Under the pieces are notes generated by a model. The model searched no databases. It was not told where the DNA came from and was given only the letters and a program-made list of their open reading frames with translations. A stretch of DNA of 64,000 nt from Suilimivivens sp963618065 (lineage in GTDB: Bacteria; Bacillota; Clostridia; Lachnospirales; Lachnospiraceae). The translations under genes and the position numbers were made by a program. The number at the start of each line of letters is the position of its first letter. Position 1 is the first letter of the stretch. The stretch lies in assembly GCA_963618065.1 (NCBI GenBank), contig CAVERH010000001.1, positions 62,001 to 126,000 of the forward strand. The letters run 5' to 3'. Positions 27,323 to 36,439 of the stretch are shown here, piece after piece.

Positions 27323-28558
27323 TCACAGCATAAAATCCACAAAAACCTGATTGCTGACATCAATTCCATGTGATGTCAGTTTCAGATGCACGAACTCTTC
27401 TCCTGTCACTTCAAGCAATCCCAGCTTCTCATGCTTTTCGATCACACCCGGAAATACCTCTTCAAACCGTCTGCCAAAATTTTCATAGAACTTCCGCTCC
27501 GAAACTCCTTCCATCATCCGCAGCCCCAGAAACATGAATTCTTCCATCTGTTCCTCAATCAGCAGCTCCTGCACGTCCTCTCTTAATTTTTTCACCTGCT
27601 CTTTTTCAGCATTTCCCTTTTTCAGATAGTCTTTTTCAGCATGAAACTTTTCTCCATGCTCTTTATTTGCATTTTCAATCTCGTTTTCCCCTAGCAGCAA
27701 GTTTACATAACTCGAAATATCCATCACATTATGGAACCGGACATTCCGTATCAGGGATGCGCTGCCAATTCCAAGGCCGAGATAGTTTCCTCTCTGCCAG
27801 TATACCTTATTGTGAAAGCATTCCTTTCCTTCTTTGGCATAATTGGAGATTTCATAGCGGTGGTAGCCTGCTTTTCTTAAAATATCATCTGTTATTTCAT
27901 ACATTCTGCGTTCTGTGTCTTCATCCGGCAGGTTCAGCTCCTGTTCATAAAAGGGCGTCCCCTCCTCCACAATCAGACTGTACGCAGAAATATGTGTGGG
28001 CTGTGGCTGCAGCGCCAATACCTTCCGCAGAGTTTCCTGATAGGAGTCAAGAGTCTGCTCCGGAATGGCAGACATCAGATCCACATTAATATTGGTAAAG
28101 CCTGCTTCTACTGCCATTTCATAGGCTTTCAAAAAGTCTGCATAGGTATGGATCCTGCCAAGGGCTTTCAGCTCCCTGTCATTGGCAGACTGTAAGCCAA
28201 TGCTGATCCGGTTGATTCCACAAGCATGATAGACCCGCATCTTTTCCGGTGTCACCGTCCCCGGGTTCATCTCCATACTGATCTCACAGGTATCCGTAAG
28301 GGCAAAGCAATGCTTCACCGTTTCCATAATGCGTACCGTCTGTTCCGGCTGCAGCACCGACGGCGTTCCACCACCAATAAAAACAGACACCACCTGAAAC
28401 TCCCGGTATTCAGGCGATGTCTCCTGTATTTCACGGCACAGTGCCTCTACATACTGCTCCTGCACGTCCGCACTCTGCGGGCCGGACAGGAAATCACAGT
28501 AGAGACATTTTCGTACACAAAATGGTATATGAAGATACAAACTCAAATTTTGTTTCAT
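27323..28558 (-). CDS. hemW: Radical SAM heme chaperone-like protein HemW
   Basis: 411 residues. Radical SAM cysteines C14-x3-C18-x2-C21 within YLHIPFCVRKCLYCDF, GGGTPS motif, EMNPGTVT and a conserved NVDLMSAIPEQTL core, with the HemN C-terminal domain near residue 340-400. An insertion around residues 290-320 is Lys/Glu/Asn-rich and not typical. HemW was long annotated as oxygen-independent coproporphyrinogen III oxidase but works in heme trafficking. Its ATG abuts the lepA stop codon, so translation is coupled. Confidence 0.93.
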   Translation of the reverse strand: MKQNLSLYLHIPFCVRKCLYCDFLSGPQSADVQEQYVEALCREIQETSPEYREFQVVSVFIGGGTPSVLQPEQTVRIMETVKHCFALTDTCEISMEMNPGTVTPEKMRVYHACGINRISIGLQSANDRELKALGRIHTYADFLKAYEMAVEAGFTNINVDLMSAIPEQTLDSYQETLRKVLALQPQPTHISAYSLIVEEGTPFYEQELNLPDEDTERRMYEITDDILRKAGYHRYEISNYAKEGKECFHNKVYWQRGNYLGLGIGSASLIRNVRFHNVMDISSYVNLLLGENEIENANKEHGEKFHAEKDYLKKGNAEKEQVKKLREDVQELLIEEQMEEFMFLGLRMMEGVSERKFYENFGRRFEEVFPGVIEKHEKLGLLEVTGEEFVHLKLTSHGIDVSNQVFVDFML

Positions 28559-30373
28559 CTATTTATCATCCAGCTTCAATACGCTCATAAATGCTTTCTG
28601 CGGAATTTCCACGTTACCAATCTGGCGCATACGTTTCTTTCCTTCCTTCTGCTTTTCCAGAAGCTTCTTCTTACGGGTAATATCACCACCGTAACACTTC
28701 GCAAGCACATCCTTCCGGTAAGCCTTGACGGTTTCTCTGGCAATGACCTTACCACCGATCGCTGCCTGAATCGGGATTTCAAACATATGACGCGGAATTT
28801 CATCCTTTAACTTCTCGCACATCTTACGGCCACGCTCATAGGCACTGTCTGCGTGCACGATAAAGGAAAGTGCATCGACCTCTTCCTTATTAATCAGAAT
28901 ATCCAGCTTTACAAGCTCAGACCGTTCATAGCCCTTTAACTCATAGTCAAAGGAGGCATAGCCTCTGGAACGGGATTTCAGCGCATCAAAGAAATCGTAA
29001 ATAATCTCATTTAACGGCAGTTCGTATTTCAGCAATGCTCTGGTGGATTCAATATACTCCATGCCAAGGTATCTTCCACGACGCTCCTGGCAAAGCTCCA
29101 TAATCGAGCCGATAAACTCCGTCGTTACCATGATTTCTGCGGAAACCACCGGCTCTTCCATATAATCAATTTCTGTCGGATCCGGCAGATTGGACGGATT
29201 CGTCAGCTCAATCACTTCCCCGTTCAGCTTGTGTACATGATAAATAACACCCGGTGCGGTTGTCACGAGATCCAGATTGTACTCCCGCTCTAAACGCTCC
29301 TGAATAATTTCCAGATGGAGCAGTCCCAGGAATCCGCATCGGAAGCCAAAGCCCAGTGCAATCGAGGTTTCCGGCTCATAGCTTAAGGACGCATCGTTTA
29401 ACTGCAGCTTCTCTAACGCATCCCGCAGATCCGGGTACTTTGCGCCATCTGCCGGGTACATTCCGCAATATACCATGGAATTTACCTTCTTATAGCCGGG
29501 AAGCGGCTCAGCACAGGGATTGCTTAAATCCGTCACGGTATCGCCGACCGCCGTATCCTTTACATTCTTAATGGAAGCGGTAATATAACCTACCATACCG
29601 GCCTCCAGCTCCTCACAGGGGATAAACTGACCGGCTCCGAAATAACCAACCTCCACAACTTCCGCGGTTGCGCCGGTTGCCATCATCTTAATGCCCGTCC
29701 CTTTGGAAACCCTTCCGTCCATCAGACGGCAGAAAATAATAACCCCCTTATAGGAATCATATAAGGAGTCAAAAATCAGTGCCTTCAGCGGCTGATCAGG
29801 ATCTCCCTTGGGTGCCGGAATCTTATGTACAATCGCTTCCAGTACTTCATCAATGCCAATTCCGTTCTTGGCTGAAATAAGCGGTGCATCCTGTGCTTCA
29901 ATACCGATGACATCTTCAATTTCATTCTTTACACGCTCCGGCTCTGCACTCGGCAGGTCGATTTTATTAATGACCGGGAACACCTCAAGGTCATGATCCA
30001 GTGCCAGATAAACGTTAGCAAGGGTCTGTGCTTCGATTCCCTGTGCCGCATCCACAACAAGAATGGCTCCGTCGCATGCAGCAAGGCTTCTGCTGACCTC
30101 ATAATTGAAGTCGACATGCCCCGGTGTGTCAATCAGGTTAAAAATGTATTCTTCACCATCCTGTGCTTTATAAATCGTCCGGACAGACTGTGCCTTAATC
30201 GTAATTCCACGTTCCCGCTCCAGATCCATGTTGTCAAGTACCTGTGCCTGCATTTCACGGCTGGTCAACAGTCCTGTCTTTTCTATAATACGGTCTGCAA
30301 GGGTAGACTTACCGTGGTCAATATGCGCTACAATGCAGAAATTCCGGATTTTACTCTGATCAATATGTGACAT
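28559..30373 (-). CDS. lepA: Elongation factor 4 (LepA), ribosome-associated GTPase
   Basis: 604 residues with GTPase motifs G1 AHIDHGKST (about 16-24), G3 DTPGHVDF and G4 NKIDLPSA, then the EF-G-like domains and the LepA C-terminal domain ending KAYRKDVLAKCYGGDITRKKKLLEKQKEGKKRM. Ribosome-binding site AGGAAAGG 10 nt before the ATG. It acts on translating or assembling ribosomes in the cytoplasm. In Firmicutes lepA commonly lies between spoIIP and hemW, exactly as here. Confidence 0.97.
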   Translation of the reverse strand: MSHIDQSKIRNFCIVAHIDHGKSTLADRIIEKTGLLTSREMQAQVLDNMDLERERGITIKAQSVRTIYKAQDGEEYIFNLIDTPGHVDFNYEVSRSLAACDGAILVVDAAQGIEAQTLANVYLALDHDLEVFPVINKIDLPSAEPERVKNEIEDVIGIEAQDAPLISAKNGIGIDEVLEAIVHKIPAPKGDPDQPLKALIFDSLYDSYKGVIIFCRLMDGRVSKGTGIKMMATGATAEVVEVGYFGAGQFIPCEELEAGMVGYITASIKNVKDTAVGDTVTDLSNPCAEPLPGYKKVNSMVYCGMYPADGAKYPDLRDALEKLQLNDASLSYEPETSIALGFGFRCGFLGLLHLEIIQERLEREYNLDLVTTAPGVIYHVHKLNGEVIELTNPSNLPDPTEIDYMEEPVVSAEIMVTTEFIGSIMELCQERRGRYLGMEYIESTRALLKYELPLNEIIYDFFDALKSRSRGYASFDYELKGYERSELVKLDILINKEEVDALSFIVHADSAYERGRKMCEKLKDEIPRHMFEIPIQAAIGGKVIARETVKAYRKDVLAKCYGGDITRKKKLLEKQKEGKKRMRQIGNVEIPQKAFMSVLKLDDK

Positions 30374-30419
30374 AAATTCTAAACCTTTCCTGATATGGTA
30401 ATTTTCTCATAACATGCTG

Positions 30420-30475
30420 ATAACTATTCAGAACCGCATTCGTAAAACCGCTGTTGCATGGCTCTGAATAGTTAT
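30420..30475. mobile_element. IS66-type MITE copy 2 (56-bp internally deleted form)
   Basis: Ends ATAACTATTCAGAACC and GGCTCTGAATAGTTAT, with the same first ~30 bp (CATTCGTAAAACCG) as copy 1 but the middle lost. The inverted ends continue to TGATAAC/GTTATCA. No 8-bp flanking duplication is visible. It lies between spoIIP and lepA. Confidence 0.7.
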
Positions 30476-30479
30476 CATT

Positions 30480-32018
30480 TTACCCCTTTTTGAGCACCAT
30501 GGCAAGAACATGTGCTAACGGATCGCAGGCATTCATGATTTCTTCGACGGTATTGTTCTGCGCACCCAGTTCAATCAGCATGCTTTTCGGGCATAAATGC
30601 ATGTTATAGCGATACGCTTTCAAATATATTTTTCGGGTCAGTCCCGGATAATATTCATTGGCAAGCACCTGTGCCTGGAAGGAAAAAGCCAGATTATCCA
30701 GAATATACGGGTTTTCCAGATAAGAAATCTCTCCCTGCTTGCGCAGATAGCTTAACCCGTTAAAAAACATGAAACGTGCCGTAGGTCTTCCCTGCAAATC
30801 CATGACCAGCCTCCGGTCATTTGCCATTTCATCCCGATGCAGGTCAATCACTACTTCGATACTCGGATTCCCCTTCAAAATCTGCTCAACTGCCGGAAGT
30901 GCCTTTTCATAGGCATTGTCCCGTTCCTGGTCATAGACTCCCGTATCATGCAGCACACGGAAGCCGTACCCCTCCAGAAGCTCTGCCAGACGGTCACCCG
31001 CTCCCACAATCGTTGTCGATGGATCTCCCGGAATGGAATCTACAAAGTCCTCACTCGCATGCGTATGATAAATCAGGATCTGTGGTCCCTGTGTCTCCTC
31101 TTCATTATTCAATATTAAATCTTCATTTAACAACCGTTCTGCATCTAAATATTCTTCCTTCATGCTGGTGGAGCCATCCACCGCAAAGAACTCCGACCGT
31201 AAATCGTCCCCGGTCCACTGCTTCGTCCAGTCATATGTATAGGCAGGCACTGCCGCCAGCTCAAATCCGGAAGAGGCGGCTCCATGAGAAAAACTTCCGT
31301 TTTCTGTCATGCCTTGATCCGTCTGCGCATTCTGTCCGGATTGATTTTCTGCTGAATTATTGTCAAAATCTTCGATTCCATTCTCTCTCAGCATCTGCTT
31401 GAAATATTCCTCCTGTGGAATTTCTGTACTTTCATTCCATAAACTATCCTGTTCCTTTTGCTTCTCCTGTCCCTGTGCTTCCAGAGCCGCTTCCTGTTCC
31501 CTCAACATTTCTTCCTGAACTTCCGGCTGAATCTGTATTCCTGTTGGAGTTTCCTCTTCATCCGAATCCATAATCTGAATCTGCAATCCTTCCAATGCTG
31601 TCATTTCTGTTGCCCCGACACCTTCTATCTCTGCCCCTTCGCTTGCTTCTGCCCCCGCCTCATTCACTCCTGTGGCTTCCGCTTCTGTGCCAGCCTCCAT
31701 GCCTCCCGTTCCTGCACCTTCCGCTTTTGCTTCTATGCCTGCCTCCGTGGTTCCCGTTCCTGCACCTTCTGCATCCACTGCCACCGCTCCCGAGTCTGCT
31801 GTTATATATGCGCCATAATAATAATAGGAAGATTCCATGGCAATAGCACGCTCTGTCAGTGACAGCTCCGCAACCCTGCTATCCATCTGCCGCAGATATC
31901 CTGCCACAGGCAGATACGCCATTTCTACCTGACTAATCAACACCAGTGCTGCAAATTGTATGATGCCCTTCCGGGCCAGATGACTGTTCCATAATCTATA
32001 CAAGTTTCCACACCCCAC
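30480..32018 (-). CDS. spoIIP: Stage II sporulation protein P
   Basis: 512 residues, longer than the usual ~400. One N-terminal membrane segment, then a long low-complexity linker (about residues 75-220) of Glu/Ala/Gly-rich repeats such as EGAGTG, and the C-terminal amidase domain with ILIYHTHASEDF (zinc-binding His, Glu), VIDLHRDE and the LIELGAQNNT motif. SpoIIP is the amidase and endopeptidase that, with SpoIID, degrades septal peptidoglycan during engulfment. It follows gpr by 48 nt. The GTG at 32018 has no obvious ribosome-binding site; TTG at 32003, with GGGGTG just upstream, is a plausible alternative. Confidence 0.9.
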   Translation of the reverse strand: MGCGNLYRLWNSHLARKGIIQFAALVLISQVEMAYLPVAGYLRQMDSRVAELSLTERAIAMESSYYYYGAYITADSGAVAVDAEGAGTGTTEAGIEAKAEGAGTGGMEAGTEAEATGVNEAGAEASEGAEIEGVGATEMTALEGLQIQIMDSDEEETPTGIQIQPEVQEEMLREQEAALEAQGQEKQKEQDSLWNESTEIPQEEYFKQMLRENGIEDFDNNSAENQSGQNAQTDQGMTENGSFSHGAASSGFELAAVPAYTYDWTKQWTGDDLRSEFFAVDGSTSMKEEYLDAERLLNEDLILNNEEETQGPQILIYHTHASEDFVDSIPGDPSTTIVGAGDRLAELLEGYGFRVLHDTGVYDQERDNAYEKALPAVEQILKGNPSIEVVIDLHRDEMANDRRLVMDLQGRPTARFMFFNGLSYLRKQGEISYLENPYILDNLAFSFQAQVLANEYYPGLTRKIYLKAYRYNMHLCPKSMLIELGAQNNTVEEIMNACDPLAHVLAMVLKKG

Positions 32019-32066
32019 TAGGGTATTTTATGCTTGCTTTGTCTTAATCATTCAATTTCATGCTTT

Positions 32067-32975
32067 TTATAACTCCAGTGCCAGATGAATGGCATTGCAG
32101 ATGATATGGCTGATCTGCTGGATCTCATAATCGACGTCTTTTCCGGTCACATACATGTTGTAAAGTTCATCCATAGCACATGTTATCTTTTCTTTCCGGT
32201 CAAGGAAATCCTGATCTTCCATGGTACTGCCCTTAAAAACTGCATCCTGCACAATCGTTGCGGCGTCCACGACCGTGGGAACACCCAGGGCAATGACCGG
32301 TACACCAAGATTCTCCTCCCGAATGGCATTCCGGTAGTTTCCGACTCCGGAACCGGGATTAATTCCCGCATTGGAAATCTGAATGGTACGGTTCAGTCTT
32401 TTGATCGAGCGGGCAGCTAAGGCATCAATCACAAGTACCAGATCCGGATGCGTCTGTGCCACCACACCGCTGATGATTTCCTGTGATTCCATTCCGGTCT
32501 TCGCCATGACCCCCGGAACCAGACTGCTCGTAAGGGGAAGCTTACGCCCCTCATAGGCTGCATTGCCGAATTCCATCACCATATGCCTTGTAATCGTCAG
32601 GTTATCCACCACACGCGGTCCCAAGGAATCTGCCGTCACCTCCCGGTTTCCAAGACCGACGATGAGAATACTCAACTGCTCCTTTTCCTTCGGAAGCAGG
32701 GATTTGATCTGATACGCCAGCTCTCTGGCAATCTCCTCATGGTAATCTTCGTCCGGATGTGCCATATTGGGAGCTTCCAGCGTCACATAGGTTCCCATCG
32801 CTTTTCCAAGGAGCCGCGCTCCGTTCTTACTCTCGATCGTTACCCGTGTGATCTTGATTTCACTTTCTTCCTTATACTCTTCTTCCACCTGCACCCCATG
32901 AAGGTGTTCCTCCTTCTCTGAGACACTTTCCCGTGCTTCTAAAGCCAAGTCCGTCCGAATCTGCACCTGCTCCAT
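32067..32975 (-). CDS. gpr: Germination protease GPR (small acid-soluble spore protein protease)
   Basis: 302 residues, starting MEQVQIRTDLALEARE, which matches the short pro-sequence and processing region of GPR zymogens. Conserved blocks ILIVGLGNREVTADSLGPRVVD, LVPGVMAKTGMESQEI and IDALAARSIKRLNRTIQI are intact. GPR lies dormant in the spore and degrades SASPs at germination. It heads the gpr-spoIIP-lepA-hemW series; expression in the forespore would be expected from SigF/SigG, but I could not place that promoter. Divergent from rpsT. Confidence 0.95.
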   Translation of the reverse strand: MEQVQIRTDLALEARESVSEKEEHLHGVQVEEEYKEESEIKITRVTIESKNGARLLGKAMGTYVTLEAPNMAHPDEDYHEEIARELAYQIKSLLPKEKEQLSILIVGLGNREVTADSLGPRVVDNLTITRHMVMEFGNAAYEGRKLPLTSSLVPGVMAKTGMESQEIISGVVAQTHPDLVLVIDALAARSIKRLNRTIQISNAGINPGSGVGNYRNAIREENLGVPVIALGVPTVVDAATIVQDAVFKGSTMEDQDFLDRKEKITCAMDELYNMYVTGKDVDYEIQQISHIICNAIHLALEL

Positions 32976-33044
32976 TTTTCTGCCCCTCCGAAATTATTTT
33001 CATAAATATTTTTCCAGAATTGTCATATTTTATTCGTTTTGTTA

Positions 33045-33073
33045 TTGACATATTTGCAGGATACGGCTACAAT
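33045..33073 (+). promoter_or_regulatory. Sigma-A promoter of rpsT
   Basis: TTGACA (33045-33050), exactly 17 nt, TACAAT (33068-33073). Transcription would start near 33080, leaving an untranslated leader of about 80 nt. Confidence 0.8.
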
Positions 33074-33160
33074 AATATGCGTGTGTTTACATTAAGACGT
33101 CCGTGTCCGGCTTTAATGAAACATCTCAGTAACTTACGATTTTAATAGGAGGTGTACATC

Positions 33161-33424
33161 GTGGCTAATATTAAATCTGCAAAGAAGAGAATCTTAGTTA
33201 ATCAAACAAGAGCTGAAAGAAATAAGGCAATCAAGTCCGGCGTTAAGACAGCTGTTAAGAAGGTTGTTGCTGCTATCGAAGCAAATGACAAGGCTGCTGC
33301 ACAGGAAGCTTTAGTTGCTGCTACTACAGTAATCGATAAGGCTGCCAGCAAGGGCGTTTACCATAAGAACACAGCTTCCAGAAAAGTATCTCGTTTAGCT
33401 CAGGCTGTTAACAAGATGGCTTAA
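33161..33424 (+). CDS. rpsT: 30S ribosomal protein S20
   Basis: 87 residues, basic and helical: begins ANIKSAKKRILVNQTRAERN, the family signature, and ends in the SRLAQAVNKM motif. GTG start with AGGAGG 8 nt upstream; a longer reading from 33152 would begin inside that ribosome-binding site. S20 binds 16S rRNA and helps small-subunit assembly. Divergent from gpr, as in many Firmicutes. Confidence 0.97.
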   Translation: MANIKSAKKRILVNQTRAERNKAIKSGVKTAVKKVVAAIEANDKAAAQEALVAATTVIDKAASKGVYHKNTASRKVSRLAQAVNKMA

Positions 33425-33460
33425 TCATCGGAAGAAATTTAATTTTGAAATGAATTTTAA

Positions 33461-33498
33461 AACCTCAACTCATACCGTCATGTGAGTTGAGGTTTTTT
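33461..33498. terminator. Bidirectional terminator between rpsT and rnpB
   Basis: AACCTCAACTCA and TGAGTTGAGGTT are perfect 12-bp arms. T6 follows on the plus strand (rpsT side) and TTTTAAAATT on the minus strand (rnpB side), serving two convergent genes. Confidence 0.9.
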
Positions 33499-33525
33499 GG
33501 GTTCTGAATCGTTACTATAAAAAAT

Positions 33526-33861
33526 AAGCAGGACGATAAGCCGGGTTATGTCGTTGAGTGATCATCTATCTAGGACTACTGTTGCCAATAGCCTCAAGCG
33601 ACCCACCTGAAGGCTGGTCGGGCAAACCTTAACGCCTTCGTTTTGGTCTTGCTTCGAATGGGGTTTACATGTGCCCCGCCTGTTACCAGGCAGGCGGTAG
33701 TCTCTTACACTGCCTTTCCACCCTTACCTCCTTAAGAGGCGGTATATTTCTGTTGCACTGGCCTTGGAGTCACCTCCACCGGACGTTATCCGGCATTCTG
33801 CCCTGTGAAGCCCGGACTTTCCTCACCCGTATAAATACGGCCGCGATCACCTGTCCTACTT
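33526..33861 (-). ncRNA. rnpB: RNase P RNA, class A
   Basis: On the minus strand the 5' end AAGTAGGAC pairs with the 3' end GTCCTGCTT to make helix P1. The P4 hallmark GAGGAAAGTCCGGGCT follows the 5' end, and ACATAACCCGGCTTA lies near the 3' end, with GGGTGGAAAGGCAG-type P10-P11 sequence and AGAGACTACCGC between. Length about 336 nt. It is the catalytic subunit that matures tRNA 5' ends. Ends are set from P1 pairing and could differ by a few nt. Confidence 0.95.
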
Positions 33862-33955
33862 ATGTCTTTATTTAATTATCAGCCACCGACACCACTACTT
33901 TGTAAGCAAGCTTCCAAGAAAGTGTGTCAATGGCAGCTGCATGGCTTATTCGTTC

Positions 33956-35611
33956 TCAGACGTTAAAAAGACTTCCCCCGATAAACTCACGGCAGATGGA
34001 GTTATTGGGAACATTTTCACTGTCAATGCCAAGGAAGTATTCGAGGAATTTTAAAAGACGCTTTGCCTCGTAATATTCCGGTTCTCCCTTCTGAATGCTG
34101 AATAACAGCGGCTCTGCGTACTGTTTCAGTACCGCAAGCTCATAGATCAGCACGGAGTTAAACATCACATCCGCACTTTCCTGATAAGGGAAAATATACG
34201 CTTCCTCTCCGCGGCGTACGGAAGGCCACATCTCAATCGTCCGCTTCGCACTTGCGCCTCTTGTTCTGGCATCTCTTACCATACGGCGGATCAGTCTGCC
34301 ATCAGTCGTCGGTATTCTATTATGCTCGTCAATATTAAGACTTGTCAAGGCACTAATGTAAATTTTAAACTTACTGTCATCGGGAAGCCCTGCCGTGATC
34401 CTGGGATTCAATCCGTGGATTCCTTCAATGACCAGCACATCCTCCGGCCCTAACTGCTTGAAATTTCCCTTATATTCACGAAGTCCTGTCTTGAAATTAA
34501 AGGAAGGGATTTCGACTCTTTCTCCCTTTAACAGACGCTGCATATCCTCGTTAAACTGCTCCACATCAATGGCTTCGAGACATTCGAAATTATAATCTCC
34601 GTTTTCATCTCTCGGAGTCTTATCCCGGTTTACAAAATAATCATCCAGTCCAATCGGATGCGGCACCAGTCCATAGGTACGAAGCTGTATGGATAGGCGA
34701 TGGGAAAACGTCGTTTTTCCGGAAGAGGACGGTCCTGCAATCAGGACAAACTTTACATCGCCTCGCTTCACAATTTCCTCTGCGATCTCACCGATTCTGT
34801 GCTCCTGCTGTGCCTCCTGCATGAGAATCATTTCATTCATGTTCCCACTGCAGATCGCATTGTTTAAGTCTCCGACCGTTTCAATTCCAATGCTTTCTCC
34901 CCACTGTGTCGTGGTTTTCAGCTCATGGAACAGCTTTTCCCTCGGTTCAAAGAAATCGATCTTATCCGGCTCGGTTACGCCCGGAATCAGCAGTAACAGA
35001 CCTTCCTCATACTGCATCACATCGTAATATTTAAGATATCCGGTGCCTGGCAGCATATAACCGTAATAATAATCGTAGTAACCGTCCAGACAATAGATGT
35101 TAACTGAAGATCCCCGGCGGTAACGGAACAGATTTACCTTATCATACATTTTGTACTTACGGAATAATTCTACTGCATCATCAATCGGGTAGGCACGTTT
35201 GGTAATCGGACGGTCGGCATCCACCAGCTCCTTCATCCGCAAACGGATCTTCTCTGCCATTTCAGAGGTCAGCTTCTCTTCCATCTTAATATTGATGTAA
35301 TAGCCCTGACCAATGGCAAATTCTACCTTTACTTTCTTTATTTTCTTATCCCCGAGCACATCATACACCGATTTGATCAGTGTCATAATGGCGGTACGGA
35401 CATAGGTTTTATGCCCGATCACATCCTTTAAGGTCAAAAAGGACAGTGTACAATCCTTATGTACCGGCTTGATCAGCTCCCGGATTTTTCCATTTTCAAG
35501 CACCAGCGCAATCATGTTATCATACTGCTTCTGATATTCCGATGCAATTTCTTCATATTTCAGCCCTTCCGGGTATTCCTTCGTCACCCCGTCAATGGTA
35601 ATATTTGCCAT
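33956..35611 (-). CDS. TGS-domain uridine kinase / nucleoside kinase
   Basis: 551 residues. N-terminal ThrRS-like TGS domain (ITIDGVTKEYPEGLKYEEIA) and a second ThrRS-like segment up to about residue 200, then a phosphoribulokinase/uridine kinase P-loop domain: Walker A AGPSSSGKTTF near residue 290, IGLDDYFVNRDKTPRDENG, and VIEGIHGLNPR. This fusion is widespread in Clostridia and usually annotated as nucleoside kinase; the exact substrate is unknown. Its ATG lies inside the end of trmK (20-nt overlap), so translation may be coupled. Confidence 0.88.
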   Translation of the reverse strand: MANITIDGVTKEYPEGLKYEEIASEYQKQYDNMIALVLENGKIRELIKPVHKDCTLSFLTLKDVIGHKTYVRTAIMTLIKSVYDVLGDKKIKKVKVEFAIGQGYYINIKMEEKLTSEMAEKIRLRMKELVDADRPITKRAYPIDDAVELFRKYKMYDKVNLFRYRRGSSVNIYCLDGYYDYYYGYMLPGTGYLKYYDVMQYEEGLLLLIPGVTEPDKIDFFEPREKLFHELKTTTQWGESIGIETVGDLNNAICSGNMNEMILMQEAQQEHRIGEIAEEIVKRGDVKFVLIAGPSSSGKTTFSHRLSIQLRTYGLVPHPIGLDDYFVNRDKTPRDENGDYNFECLEAIDVEQFNEDMQRLLKGERVEIPSFNFKTGLREYKGNFKQLGPEDVLVIEGIHGLNPRITAGLPDDSKFKIYISALTSLNIDEHNRIPTTDGRLIRRMVRDARTRGASAKRTIEMWPSVRRGEEAYIFPYQESADVMFNSVLIYELAVLKQYAEPLLFSIQKGEPEYYEAKRLLKFLEYFLGIDSENVPNNSICREFIGGSLFNV

Positions 35612-36368
35612 ACCTTCCTTCTCCTTCCATTTCCTGTAATGCAGCCCGGATAAAAAGAAGCTCCTGCTCCAGTATATTCCGTCTTGCGCTGATCCGTTCT
35701 CCCTCGTAATCCTTCAAGACGTTCAGAATTGCAATATTCTTTCGCTCCTCCTTATGTATATACTGCCTTAAAACGGGATGCTTCTGTGAAAGCAGGAGCG
35801 GTCCGAAGCGATACGCCACTTCCTCATCCCGTGTTCCCGGTATGGAGGATACGTTCCTGCTCACCTCTCCCTCAGACTCCAGATGAACCTTCATCATCGG
35901 ATAGTATTTTCCGTCCTCAAAAACCATATTCTCTTCTATTATTTCAAATCCATGATCCGCCAGAAATTTGCGGAATTCGCAGATTTCGGACTGCGGTGCG
36001 AGAATCATCTCTTTAAAGTCTTCTATCTTTTTATTGGAAAGGATCTCCTGCATGAGAGGTCCTCCCATTCCGGCAATAATGAGGCAGTCTGCCTCCCCTT
36101 CCCGGTACTGTTTTAAGCCATCGGATAACCGTGTGGTGATCCGATCCTGTAAACCTGCTTCTTCAATATGAAGCTGTGCCTGCTGCAGCGGTCCTTTCCC
36201 GATGTCCATGGCAAGCACCGAGGGCGCAATCCCTTCCTCTATAAGATAAATCGATACAAAGCCATGATCGCATCCCATATCGCATACCCGCATTCCGGGA
36301 CTTACCATCTGTGCAATCGCCAGCATTCTCTCCGACAGCCGGACACTTCCTGTTGTTTTTCCTGACAT
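35592..36368 (-). CDS. trmK: tRNA (adenine(22)-N1)-methyltransferase
   Basis: 258 residues from the ATG at 36368, which has GGAGAAGG upstream; 15 further codons upstream are open but that start lacks such a site. SAM-binding Rossmann motif VCDMGCDHGFVSIYL, DIGKGPLQQA acidic loop, and IIAGMGGPLM, the TrmK signature, then a C-terminal coiled-coil region. It methylates A22 of tRNA, mainly Ser/Leu/Tyr types in bacteria. It follows rpoD closely, the usual Firmicutes order. Confidence 0.93.
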   Translation of the reverse strand: MSGKTTGSVRLSERMLAIAQMVSPGMRVCDMGCDHGFVSIYLIEEGIAPSVLAMDIGKGPLQQAQLHIEEAGLQDRITTRLSDGLKQYREGEADCLIIAGMGGPLMQEILSNKKIEDFKEMILAPQSEICEFRKFLADHGFEIIEENMVFEDGKYYPMMKVHLESEGEVSRNVSSIPGTRDEEVAYRFGPLLLSQKHPVLRQYIHKEERKNIAILNVLKDYEGERISARRNILEQELLFIRAALQEMEGEGRYGKYYH

Positions 36369-36439
36369 GTTCCTTCTCCAGCTTTCCTTTTGCTCATGTG
36401 ACCGCCTCGCCACATATAGTTAAATATGCTCAGAACAAA